A stretch of 64,000 bases of DNA from Sporopachydermia quercuum (lineage: Eukaryota > Ascomycota > Sporopachydermiomycetes > Sporopachydermiales > Sporopachydermiaceae), in NCBI GenBank assembly GCA_001599295.1, contig BCGN01000007.1, forward strand, positions 919,791 to 983,790, written 5' to 3'. Position 1 is the first letter of the stretch. Every line of letters starts with the position of its first letter. Under the pieces are notes generated by a model, which saw nothing but the letters and a program-made list of their open reading frames with translations, made no database searches and had not been told where the DNA came from. Shown in pieces: positions 35,454 to 44,811 of the stretch. The position numbers were made by a program, and so were the translations under genes.

Positions 35454-37147
35454 CTAGCATGTCTGTTGTTTGAGAGTCCCCATATCATGTACTCGTTTCG
35501 ACTGTGTTGCAACAATTAACTCTCCCAACTGTTCATCAATCGTTATATTCTCTTTGTTCGATCCAACAGATACTGTTCTCTTTGACAAATTGATAGATTT
35601 TTCATTTTCAGTACCAAGTTCGGTATCAATAATGTTCTTGATATCATTCTTAGTGTCTTCTTTGGTATCTTTCTCATTTGGCTTGGTATTCACATAAGCT
35701 TCATTATAATTTCCTGGAGACCGTTCCTCTAATCTCTTTGAACTTCCATTTCTCTCTACAACATCTTTTTCCCTACTACTATTTCCTTCTCTGAAATAAT
35801 ATTTTTCCTGCTTACTGTTCCTATTAGGCATCATCCATTGAGTATCCAGTATCTCATCTTCCCAATCGCAGTCTGCTTGTTGTTTAATTGCTGTAGAGCA
35901 TTTGGTAGTCAATCCAAGTATTCTAATCAAATCATCGTAAAGTTCATCATCAAGTCTATCATTCCTGTATAAATTAGTAACTGACGATAATTGATGTTCC
36001 AACATTGTCATATGTAAAACATCTATTGATTCAATTACTTTTTCCAGTAATGGTAAAGCTTTTGTAAAGGAGTCTCCTTCAGAGTCTAGTTCTAACACTT
36101 TGTCATGAAGCTGCTTGATTCTCTTCATATTGTTGACATAGTCCCAATTGTAATTGGACCTTGCGAAGTTAAATGTCTGGAATTTCCATGGGTTAGCAAT
36201 CAGGCCGTTAAAAGGCTATGAATGGTCTTTGTTAATACATAATAATTATCACTAAGCTGTAGCTTATAATACAACATATCTTGAAAAAGATATGAGACAA
36301 TGCCATACAGTTTATAGGGTTTTGGTATTCATACGTTCATCTCGTAACCAGAACTTCTATTGAAATTCTGATTAGCGTTCCGTGCTTTGTAAAACCTGCT
36401 TGTCAATGGTATATCAAGAGCATAGTTCATATGGGTATCTCTATTGCCGTCTTCATTTTGTTTCAACTTATACATATAATCATCATAATCATCATTATGA
36501 GAGAAATTGTTGATTTCATCAAGCCCTTGTATATCTTGGTCGGTTAATACTTTTGAAGCCTCATTGAATACTTGATTGTCTGAATCCACGTAGATATGAT
36601 CTGTGTTGAAATTGTGTCTCTGATTCCTACGCTCTTTGGTGGGACTTCCTTGACTGTTCAAACTGCTTCTTGGAGATCTAAAAGCATTGACAGCAGTAAA
36701 ACCTCTTCCAAGTTCTGTGCTCTCGGAAGTTGCTGCTTTGCTATTCCTTATATATGCACTGGTATAAGAGCCTTTGTTAGGGCTTCTAAGAGCACTTTCA
36801 TCAACATGGACATTTCCAGCGGTGCTGTCATTGGTATCAGTATTCTGGTAAAACAGTTCTGTTAAAGGGTTCGCTACATAGTTTTCTCTAGACGTTTTCT
36901 TACTCCCGTCGTCCCTGCTTGTTGTTAGATTAAGAGACTTGTAACCAGAAGTAAGGCTAGACAATTTAGGGCTTTGACTATCAGATCTCCCAGACGGTTT
37001 CACCCGCAAGGAGAATGAAGATTGCTTCTCCTTTGAGTTGGCTCTTTTCTTTGAAGAAACAGTATGTTGGGCATAATGGGGATCCTTTGAAGGAGTAAAA
37101 GGGTATTGAGAGTGTTTAGCGGTATTTGTATTGGTATGAGAAGACAT
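35454..37147 (-). CDS. Unknown two-exon protein with CDK-type sites and helical C-terminal half
   Basis: Exon 1 is 36335-37147 (271 codons) and exon 2 is 35454-36215, giving 524 aa. The 119-nt intron (36216-36334) starts GTATGA, a variant of the usual GTATGT, and ends with TATTAAC 17 nt before TAG; both sides are phase 0 (YEMN|PFNGLIANPWKFQTFNF). Reading the two frames as separate genes would lose the aromatic-rich segment PWKFQTFNFARSNYNWDYV. The N-terminal half is Ser/Thr/Asn-rich with CDK consensus sites TPSK (18), SPNK (122) and SPTK (168). After the aromatic segment comes a helix-forming region (MKRIKQLHDKVLELD through IRILGLTTKC), then a charged tail. I do not recognise the family; a cell-cycle-regulated structural protein is a guess. 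It shares a promoter region with ArgRS. Confidence 0.65.
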
Positions 37148-37899
37148 TATGTTTTGGTTCAGATGGGTATTGCATGCTTTTAGTGCGACTGGCAGTGATC
37201 CACCTTCGTGAAGCGAAAGGGGTTAGAAGATTAGACACGACATCAACAACATTGAAGAACTGGAACCATCTGGTTGACAATAATAGGTATTGTTGTTGGG
37301 ATAAGGAAGAAAGAAGATAATAACAAAATCAATCAGAGAAAAAAGATAAGTTTTTGGTACAAAAGAACTGATTGTAAATAGTTTCCGATATATGACGAAC
37401 TAGAAATTCCGGAGACGATACAGAATGTCAGCAAAAATGTCACATTACTGAAGGAATGGGTGCTATTCTCCATAAGTAATAATAATTGTGAGTCAATGTT
37501 AATGAGTTCTATTGTATATTTAAGTTACATATTATTCAAATATTAGCTTACTACTGCTTGCCCTTTTTGATATTAGTAACTGTTATCTGCTCGATTGTCC
37601 TCCTCTCCAATGGCCGAAGCATGTATATACCATGCAACTTTCATGCATGTCAGGTCCAATTTTTACTAATCTCTATCTTCAGCTGACAATTGTCACCTCA
37701 AGACGTTGTCCTCTATACTAATGTAAAAAAAAATTGAAATTTTATCAAAAATAAATCTCAGCAACTCTTATTTGCTATCAATAGAAGCAATGTTTCTTTT
37801 TTACTCTATCGGCTTCATTATCAACTTTTGATACTAATCAAAGTCTACATTATCCGCTATCTATCTCATACGGTAGGAAGCTTTAAGTAAAGTCTGTTG
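37148..37899. other. Divergent intergenic region, unknown gene / ArgRS
   Basis: About 0.75 kb of AT-rich DNA with promoters for both genes. It includes an inverted CATGCA-type stretch near 37620-37650 (CATGTATATACCATGCAACTTTCATGCATG). No gene seen. Confidence 0.45.
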
Positions 37900-39930
37900 A
37901 TGCTTAAGCTGTATAGTAATAATAAGATANGGTCGTCAATAGTGAAAACTATTCATCAACATACCGTTAATAGTAATAAGCCTATTCAACCTATCTTCAG
38001 AAACTTTTCCACTACTTTTGTCAGCAAAGCGTATAAAACTCAACGAGAGAAATTAACAGGACCGTCAAAACATATAATCATGGCATCTGTCGAAGAACTG
38101 AACCAAAAGCTGAAAGCTTTGAACATCAAAAAGGATTTACCTTTATTCGAAGGAGCTAATCCCGCAATGAACCCTGTTGATATTTTCCGTTGCTATATCA
38201 CAGAAGAACTTGCCAGAGTTTCAGGAGTTTCTACTGATTTGATTTATCCTGCTTTGGAATGGACTAATACTCCTGAACGTGGTGATTTGGTGATCCCAGT
38301 CCCAAGACTCCGTGTTAAGGGTGAAAAGCCAGATGTCTTAGCAGCCAAATGGGCAGAAGAATTAGACAAAGGTGAATACTTAGATAAAGTTGAAGCCAAA
38401 GGAGCTTTTATTCAATTTTTCTTCTCTCCAAAGTTGTTATTCCGTCTAATCGTTAAGGACGTTTTGACTAGAAAGGAAAAGTATGGCTCATCAAACATTG
38501 GTGGGGGAAAGAAAGTAATTGTTGAATTCAGTTCACCTAACATTGCCAAGCCTTTTCACGCTGGTCATTTGAGAAGTACAATAATTGGTGGTTTCATCTC
38601 CAGTTTGTATGAGAATCTTGGTTGGGAAGTGGTCAGGATGAATTATTTGGGTGATTGGGGTAAGCAATTTGGTTTATTGGCTGTTGCATTTGACCGATAC
38701 GGTAAGGAAGAAGAGTTAAAATCAAACCCTATCAGGCACTTGTTCGATATTTACGTTAAAATCAATGTTGATGTTACCAATGAGAAAGAAGCTGCTGCTG
38801 CTAAAGGTGAAGATTATGATACTATTCCTGATACTACCAATGCTAAGGCTAGAGCTTATTTCAAACGAATGGAAGATGGGGATGAAAAAGCCTTGGAATT
38901 GTGGAAAAAATTCAGAGAGTTATCTATTGAAAAGTATAAGGAAACTTACGGTAGATTGAACATCAACTATGATGTTTACTCTGGTGAATCACAAGTTTCT
39001 CCTGAGACAATGAAAAAAGCGACTGAGATTTTCCATGAGAAAGGTCTCGTTCACGAAGATAGAGGAGCTTTATTGATTGATTTAACCAAATACAACAAAA
39101 AGTTGGGTAAAACTCTCGTTCAGAAAAGTGATGGAACTTCACTGTATCTTACACGTGACGTAGGTGCTGCTATGGACAGATATGAGAAATATAAGTTTGA
39201 TAAGATGATTTATGTCATTGCTGCTCAACAAGATTTACATACTGCTCAATTTTTCAAGATTTTAGACCTCATGGGATTTGAATGGGCAAAGAATTTGGTT
39301 CATGTTAACTTTGGTATGGTTCTTGGTATGTCGACAAGAAAAGGAACTGTTGTTTTCTTGGATGACATTTTGAACTCTACCAGAGATGAAATGCATGAAG
39401 TTATGAAGAAGAATGAGAATAAATATGCACAAATTGAGAAGCCTGATGAAGTTGCAGATTTGGTTGGAATTTCAGCAGTGATGATTCAAGATATGCAAGC
39501 CAAGAGAGTCAATAATTATCAATTCAACTGGAGCAGAATGACTTCATTTGAAGGTGACACAGGCCCTTATCTTCAATACGCTCATAGTAGATTAAGATCA
39601 GTTGAAAGAAATGCAACTGGCATTTCTGAGGAGGATCTTCTTGATGCTGATTTGTCTTTGTTGACAGAACCTGCTGCAGTCAACTTAATCAGAGTGCTGG
39701 CTCAGTATCCTGATGCTTTGCTCACTGCTTACAAGAATAACGAGCCTTCAGCAATTGTTACATATTTGTTCAAGCTTACGCACATTGTTTCGTCATGTTA
39801 CGACATTTTATGGGTTGCTGGTCAAACTGAGGAATTGGCTACTGCTAGATTGGCCCTTTACTCCTCCGCTAGACAGGTCCTGTATAATGGTATGATATTA
39901 CTTGGGTTAACTCCTGTTGATAGAATGTGA
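37900..39930 (+). CDS. Arginyl-tRNA synthetase, probably both mitochondrial and cytosolic
   Basis: A 676-residue class I aminoacyl-tRNA synthetase that charges tRNA-Arg. The HIGH motif is HAGH (about residue 220, SSPNIAKPFHAGHLRSTIIGG) and the KMSK region is MSTRKGT (about 478). The ArgRS N-terminal domain, DWGKQFG, and the anticodon-binding C-terminus (GPYLQYAHSRLRS, ending LGLTPVDRM) are all present. The first ATG (37900) gives about 60 residues rich in Arg, Lys, Ser and Thr with a cleavage-like RNFSTTF, typical of a mitochondrial presequence. A second in-frame ATG at 38080 (MASVEELNQKL) matches the usual cytosolic start. S. cerevisiae uses two genes (YDR341C and MSR1); here one gene may serve both. 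An N at 37930 masks one residue. It lies upstream of FCF1 in tandem. Confidence 0.95.
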   Translation: MLKLYSNNKIXSSIVKTIHQHTVNSNKPIQPIFRNFSTTFVSKAYKTQREKLTGPSKHIIMASVEELNQKLKALNIKKDLPLFEGANPAMNPVDIFRCYITEELARVSGVSTDLIYPALEWTNTPERGDLVIPVPRLRVKGEKPDVLAAKWAEELDKGEYLDKVEAKGAFIQFFFSPKLLFRLIVKDVLTRKEKYGSSNIGGGKKVIVEFSSPNIAKPFHAGHLRSTIIGGFISSLYENLGWEVVRMNYLGDWGKQFGLLAVAFDRYGKEEELKSNPIRHLFDIYVKINVDVTNEKEAAAAKGEDYDTIPDTTNAKARAYFKRMEDGDEKALELWKKFRELSIEKYKETYGRLNINYDVYSGESQVSPETMKKATEIFHEKGLVHEDRGALLIDLTKYNKKLGKTLVQKSDGTSLYLTRDVGAAMDRYEKYKFDKMIYVIAAQQDLHTAQFFKILDLMGFEWAKNLVHVNFGMVLGMSTRKGTVVFLDDILNSTRDEMHEVMKKNENKYAQIEKPDEVADLVGISAVMIQDMQAKRVNNYQFNWSRMTSFEGDTGPYLQYAHSRLRSVERNATGISEEDLLDADLSLLTEPAAVNLIRVLAQYPDALLTAYKNNEPSAIVTYLFKLTHIVSSCYDILWVAGQTEELATARLALYSSARQVLYNGMILLGLTPVDRM

Positions 39931-40952
39931 ATTGATGGTTGATGATAACGTCAGGTAAGCTATTATGACATTTTCGTTCTACAAATGTTTGTTTATTGTC
40001 AACTTTATTTTTCTGTTAGAATATAGTGAATAAAAAATGGATTTACATAAGGAGATTGATGGTAGAGATGAAGAAAATTAGTACGAGCATTATTGGTTGT
40101 TTGGCTAGAAGTCACTCCTTTACAGATGTCACCATAACAGAGATTATCGACGTAGTTCTTCACTCAGAAATTGATTACAACGGGAGTAATCATGAACAAT
40201 CCGTTATATTCCTTACATTGTTCCAACCAAGTGTTTTACGTTCGTTCAAACTAAATAATAAAAAGTATCGTACTATTCAAGTTTTTATAAATGATTCATA
40301 TTTTTCATTTTCATATGTCCTCAGTTTCTATGAGACATAAGTTTGTCACGTAATGTANTGCGTAAGTTTTCTTAGTTGAAACAAATGGCAATGAAATAAC
40401 TGGAAAATGATTTACGATTATTAGTTAAACAGGCTTATTCTCTCCATCTAGAAGATTTGCCGAAGGAAATGATTTGAAACAATCAATAATATAGACTACA
40501 GTGACAATAGTGGTCTTTCTTTTCGTTTATTCTTCTTCGTGTCCCTGTTGTTTACATCCACTCATGAGGGTCTAAAGTCCCTAGTCATGTAACAAGTCAC
40601 GTTATTTGCACGTAGTGAGATCCATTGTCATTTTTTATGTTAACCAAAAATTTTCAGTTATTACGAGCAGAATAACTTGCCCTTAATTTTATTAGTTGTT
40701 ATTATTTATACATTTGACAGAGGAAGGAAAACTAATTGGATTTTCATCAAAATTATCGGATGTATTTATAGGGCTGTTGTTTGTTTTCTCAATATTTTTC
40801 TCTTCAGGTGTTAGAGCACTCAAACAAAATCCGTAGTAACAACATCATTTCATCTTTGCTCAAAATAGTTCAATTATCGGCATTATTTTATCATCTACTT
40901 GTCGAAGGCCATCGATCAATCAAATATTGAGCATATCGGGAATACAAACATC
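39931..40952. other. Intergenic region, ArgRS / FCF1
   Basis: About 1 kb containing the FCF1 promoter, with an RRPE-like element at 40646-40656. A plus-strand frame at 40026-40340 begins with GTG and has no family features, so I leave it out. Confidence 0.5.
40646..40656. promoter_or_regulatory. RRPE-like ribosome-biogenesis element upstream of FCF1
   Basis: AAAAATTTTCA, reverse complement TGAAAATTTTT, fits the yeast RRPE motif bound by Stb3 at rRNA-processing genes. It lies about 300 bp before the FCF1 start. No good PAC motif was seen beside it. AT-rich DNA makes chance matches likely. Confidence 0.35.
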
Positions 40953-41686
40953 ATGGGAAAAGCTAAGAAGACAAGAAAGTTTGCTCAAGTCAAAAGAGTT
41001 ATAAGTAAAAATGACGCTAGACTGTATGTACATTAGATTACTTCAAACTATGAGCATAAACGCCAATAGATTGTTAAGATTAGAACTAACATATTCGATA
41101 GGAAGGCCAACCAAGATAAGGCAAAAGAAACAAAAGAAAAATCAGATCCTGAATTGGTGCGACATATGTAAGTGTAATCAGTGTTAAAGGTTGATGGTCC
41201 CATTCAATAAGACGATCAAGCAGAATATTAATACTAACACCTTGCAGACCTCAAGTTGATTCAGCATTATTCTTTCAATTCAACGAAGCCATCAAACCTC
41301 CTTATCAAGTATTGGTAGATACAAATTTCATAAATTTCAGTATTCAGAAAAAGATAGAACTTGTGAAAGGTATGATGGATGCATTATATGCTAAATGTAT
41401 TCCAATGATAACCGATTGCGTTATGGCCGAGTTGGAAAAGCTGGGTCCTAAATATAGAATTGCTTTGAAGCTGGCAAAAGATCCGAGAATAAAACGTCTG
41501 ACATGCACACACAAGGGAACATATGCCGATGATTGCTTAGTTCATAGGGTGATGACCCACAAGTGTTATATTGTTGCAACTAACGATGCTGATCTAAAAA
41601 GAAGAATACGGAAGGTTCCAGGTGTGCCTATTATGAGTGTTGGAGGCCATTCTTATGTTATAGAGCGTCTCCCGGATTTTTTCTAG
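40953..41686 (+). CDS. FCF1: SSU processome PIN-domain protein FCF1 (three exons)
   Basis: Exons 40953-41023, 41102-41167 and 41248-41686 give 191 aa, close to the family length. Introns of 78 and 80 nt start GTATGT and GTAAGT and end with ACTAAC 11 and 8 nt from the AG. The joins read DARL|KANQDK and [20 protein letters not shown]. The sequence is nearly collinear with S. cerevisiae Fcf1: [15 protein letters not shown] start, [13 protein letters not shown] (PIN-domain Asp), [37 protein letters not shown], end IERLPDFF. It acts in the nucleolus in early pre-18S rRNA cleavage. Three CTG codons (in EKLGP, LKLAKD and KRLTC) sit at invariant Leu positions, showing that CUG is leucine here. Confidence 0.97.
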
Positions 41687-42237
41687 TTGCATTTTCTTTC
41701 TTTGCATTGTATTCTATTGATTTGTTAGTTAGGGCTAGTATGATAATTTTGGGTATAGGTCTTCAATATAAGCTTTATTGCTAATTAAAACTACATATCA
41801 GGGTTTTACTAGATGTAGGACGAATCTATAACTGTTTTTTTACCTTCCCTCTACAGTTTTTATCTCCCGATATCGTAAAACACTTTTCAATGAATGAAAG
41901 ATGAATAATAGCATTAAGTATCATAATCATGCATATATATGCATAGCGCTGCAAAGGTTGTAACAACCAGGTATGCATTACTTATTACTAAACCACGTGA
42001 CGTTTCACGTGACACTTTGGCATTTTACATTTATCTATATTTCTATTTGTACNTTTTACATATATATACTATTTACTTCGCTGATTATTTACTCTCATTC
42101 TTCTCTTTCTAATTAATAAGAAGAAGAAGGAGAAGAAGGAAAGAGAGTAAGAATTCTAATATAATTCTTCATTTTTTCTTAAAATTCATATCATTTTACT
42201 GAATGATATATGATCAGACAATAAAAAAGGTATGGAA
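41687..42237. other. Intergenic region, FCF1 / tRNA-Asp
   Basis: About 0.55 kb. It contains a perfect 16-bp palindrome ATGCATATATATGCAT (41929-41944), two CACGTG sites (41994-42011) and a pyrimidine/purine foldback (about 42089-42151) just before the tRNA gene. Confidence 0.6.
41993..42012. promoter_or_regulatory. Paired CACGTG (Cbf1-type E-box) sites
   Basis: CCACGTGACGTTTCACGTGA holds two CACGTG cores at 41994-41999 and 42006-42011, 12 bp apart, roughly one helical turn, so they would lie on one face of the DNA. In yeasts this core is bound by Cbf1 and related bHLH factors. The target gene is unclear: tRNA-Asp is 225 bp to the right and the FCF1 3' end is 300 bp to the left. Confidence 0.5.
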
Positions 42238-42325
42238 TCGGCAATAGTTTAGTGGCTAGAATTTCCGCCTGTCAGAACATTCGTTCAGCGCGCGGGGGAC
42301 CGGGGTTCAATTCCCCGTTGCCGAG
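42238..42325 (+). tRNA. tRNA-Asp (GTC) with a 16-nt intron
   Basis: The acceptor stem TCGGCAA/TTGCCGA is perfect and the discriminator is G. The D-arm GTTT/GAAT is the same as in S. cerevisiae tRNA-Asp. The anticodon stem TCCGC/GCGGG flanks a loop starting CTGTC, which puts GTC at the anticodon. Eighteen bases lie between CTGTC and GCGGG; removing 16 after position 37 leaves a normal 7-nt loop and a 72-nt mature tRNA. The T-arm CGGGG-TTCAATT-CCCCG is canonical. Internal promoters are an A box (TAGTTTAGTGG) and a B box (GGTTCAATTCC). An intron in tRNA-Asp is not found in S. cerevisiae, to my knowledge. Confidence 0.95.
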
Positions 42326-42911
42326 TGTTTTTTGTTATTTATATGTTATTTTTTTTTTTTTAATTTTTTTTTTAATTTTTTTTGATTATTTATTCTTTTG
42401 TTTAGAAATTTTCGATAATTGATTATTCACTATAATTTGCAAAGAGATTTCTACTGAACAATTTCTACTGCTGATATTGGGGATTCGAGGTATTTTGTGC
42501 TCCTCCATGTAATATTCTGGCAACGGGAAGAAATCTGTCGCCGTATATAGTTCAACCGTAAGCTCATTAGAACGTAAGCAGTTCGTTCAGAAGTTGTATG
42601 TGTGTTAAACATAGCATTATATTGAAGGCATGGTGTGAAAGACGGTCGGGAACTCCGTAAAAAAAAGACTGTGTATCTAATCTAATCTAATCTACAGTAA
42701 TGCAACTAGTATCTTTAATTGTACATTTGAATTTTTAAGATCATCATGTTCATTCAACTCAACTAGTAATGCATATACAAAATCAATGAAAGAGAAGTTA
42801 TGTAAAATTAGGTTCTATTTGTTCAGTTATAATCCAATCAATATACATCAATAACTAAAACGGCCCGACAACGTCTACCCCCTTTTACCGATTTTCCAAT
42901 TGACAAAAAGT
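42326..42911. other. Intergenic region, tRNA-Asp / RPL20 3' end
   Basis: Starts with poly-T tracts (about 42350-42385); a TCTAA repeat (three to four copies) lies near 42675-42695. The middle (42500-42660) is less AT-rich but matches no RNA family I can recognise. Confidence 0.45.
42328..42333 (+). terminator. Pol III oligo-T terminator
   Basis: A run of T begins two bases after the tRNA 3' end, as expected for RNA polymerase III. Longer T tracts follow at about 42350-42385. Confidence 0.75.
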
Positions 42912-43811
42912 TTAGTAGAATGTAGAAGGTCTCTTGGCAGAGAAAACAGTCTTGCTCTTTTGAATTCTGTGAGGGAGAGGGAATTTCAAACCAGGAGCCA
43001 ACAATTGCTTGACGTATTGTCTCTTGACATCGTCGGTCTTTTCCAATTCAACAACGTTTAAGATGTGGATAGATCTAAATCTAGCTCTGTGACGGGCAGC
43101 TAAATCTTGGTACATTTGTTCAACGGCACCAACACGAGTAACATCTCTGTACTCCTTGTACATGTTGTGAGTACCGGATCTGGAATCGTAACGGATCCAG
43201 AGACCGAAGTTCTTAACCTTGGTTGGTCGGGCTTCGCTAATAACATTGACAGCAACAATTTCACCGGAGGCTCTCTTGACCTTGCTGATCTTTTGAAGGA
43301 AGTACCAGAATCTGGACTTAGCAACAACAGTGTTGGGAGCAAAAATTCTCATTCTGTAGAGCTTAGGTTCGGGAACGGTCTCGGTAGGGAGACGACGTCC
43401 GATAACTTGATATTCATTAAGACGAGACACTGGAATTATGTTAGCACTAGTTCTCATTGAAATAATATATAATTTATGACATAAAAGAGTGAAATATTGC
43501 CAATGTGATAGAATTGATAGTTGTTTACTTTTTAATTTGATAGTTTTTCAATATTCTGATAATTCTCTGCCTAGCTTATTATTCATTTACTTCCAACTGT
43601 ATTTGATATTTGGGAGGCTGAAATTTTCAAATCGTTTGAGTTTTAGTCGCAATATTGGTTGAACCCCTTTAGATCCCTCAATTGGCAGTGGTGCAACTGT
43701 TTGTTTATCTTGATTAACCGACTCCTCCTACTCGAATATTCAAACGCTTATCATCAGACACACGGCATAAAATTTCAACCCCAGTCCTTCTTCGCTGGCT
43801 AGTCACTTACT
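42912..43811 (-). CDS. RPL20: 60S ribosomal protein eL20 (RPL20), start codon split by an intron
   Basis: The main exon 42912-43429 encodes [30 protein letters not shown] through KRPSTFY, nearly collinear with yeast Rpl20. The unspliced frame would start [10 protein letters not shown], unlike any eL20. A branch site and acceptor (GCTAACATAATTCCAG) end at 43430, and the exon begins TG TCT CGT. A donor GTAAGT starts at 43810, preceded by A at 43811. Joining A|TG makes the start codon and a 172-residue protein, exactly the S. cerevisiae length. The intron is 381 nt. The protein is a large-subunit component near the 5S rRNA/P-stalk side. Codons are strongly optimised, as expected for a highly expressed gene. 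Confidence 0.92.
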
Positions 43812-44811
43812 TTTTGCTATTCTTTTCTTGGTTGTGTTAATGATACTGATTATGTCAAGATACAAAAACCTGTTCCAATAGACCAATTTGATGTCAAAGT
43901 GTAACACTTCAAAGAATAAGTCACAGCACTATATTTCACACTATCAACAGTAGGTGAGTGCTTCTCAGTTTGGTATTCTCTCCTGGTTCTGGCTCCAAAG
44001 TGTGAGTGTGCTTGGAGTTGTGCGTTCCTATGGCAAGTCTAATTTTTGAAAAGTTATTGAAAAGTAGTACCTCAAAATGGTAAATTATGTTCCTGTTTTA
44101 GCACGTGAGAAGGGTTAAACACATCACATGATTTGTTGCCCTAATAAAATNGTGGACACAACGCAAATATGAAGTCTCCTTCTGAAAATTGGGATCACGT
44201 GGTTTCAACCATATCGTTTTTAAAGCTTCCTATATTTTTTATTTGGGGGAATAGATAAGAATGAGCATTAATGCTAGTCTGAAATGCTAATTGGTACAAT
44301 GTAAAACTTCCAACTATCTCGGTTTTAAGGTACGTAAATTGCTGGTTTTCCTCTACTTCTTAAAGAGCCAAGAAATACCAAAAGAAGATTCCACAGAGAA
44401 CTGGCGAATTCCTGAAAAGTAATTTGAAAGAATAATCAGCAGAATGATGCAAAATTGGTTCTTCTGATTCTTTCTTTGGAATAGTTAATGTATATTTCTT
44501 GCATATTGCTCTTTCATATGGTAAATCCGATAGTATACGAATAAAAGGTACAGCAGGTCAGCTTTTAAGTGAGAAGGCCGCTCACAACTGATCAGGAGAA
44601 TCAAATGATATCTAAGAAAGTGTATGACTAAAGTTTGATCTTTCCTAGTCTGAAATTCTGTGAATATTTTCAATGCTTAAAGCTTGAAAGACCAATTTGA
44701 TCCGAGAAGAGTATTTTGAATAGAATGATTTCATTATAATTACAAAAAGTTAAAGTCTTCAAGAGATTACACTGAAGCTTTGAATCTTGCTTGATTGTTC
44801 ATTTTCTAGTA
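43812..44811. other. RPL20 5' region and perilipin 3' flank
   Basis: About 1 kb between two minus-strand genes. The part nearest RPL20 is the 5' UTR and promoter, with CACGTG and CCCTAA motifs at 44102-44201. No other gene seen. Confidence 0.5.
44102..44201. promoter_or_regulatory. RPL20 promoter with Cbf1-type and Tbf1-type sites
   Basis: CACGTG at 44102-44107 and 44196-44201 and a CACATG variant near 44124 flank GCCCTAA at 44138-44144, which fits the Tbf1 core RCCCTAA. The cluster lies 290-390 bp upstream of the split RPL20 start. Cbf1 plus Tbf1 control of ribosomal-protein genes is known from Candida albicans and is considered older than the Rap1 system of S. cerevisiae. Binding here is inference. 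Confidence 0.5.

Noticed and set aside
40026-40340. 104-codon frame after ArgRS
   Set aside because: It starts with GTG, has a biased composition, and fits the 3' flank of ArgRS and promoter of FCF1.
41993-42012. Centromere CDEI-type element
   Set aside because: CACGTG pairs alone are not enough; no matching CDEII/CDEIII arrangement was seen, and point centromeres are limited to Saccharomycetaceae.
42089-42237. Retrotransposon long terminal repeat remnant next to the tRNA gene
   Set aside because: tRNA flanks are common targets, but I see no TG...CA-ended element, target-site duplication or internal coding remnant here.
43430-43457. RPL20 start as [10 protein letters not shown]
   Set aside because: That segment includes the branch site GCTAAC and the acceptor AG; splicing to A at 43811 gives the family's normal N-terminus and length.
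43430-43810. snoRNA in the RPL20 intron
   Set aside because: A TGATGA occurs on the gene strand, but no suitable D box or closing stem follows it.
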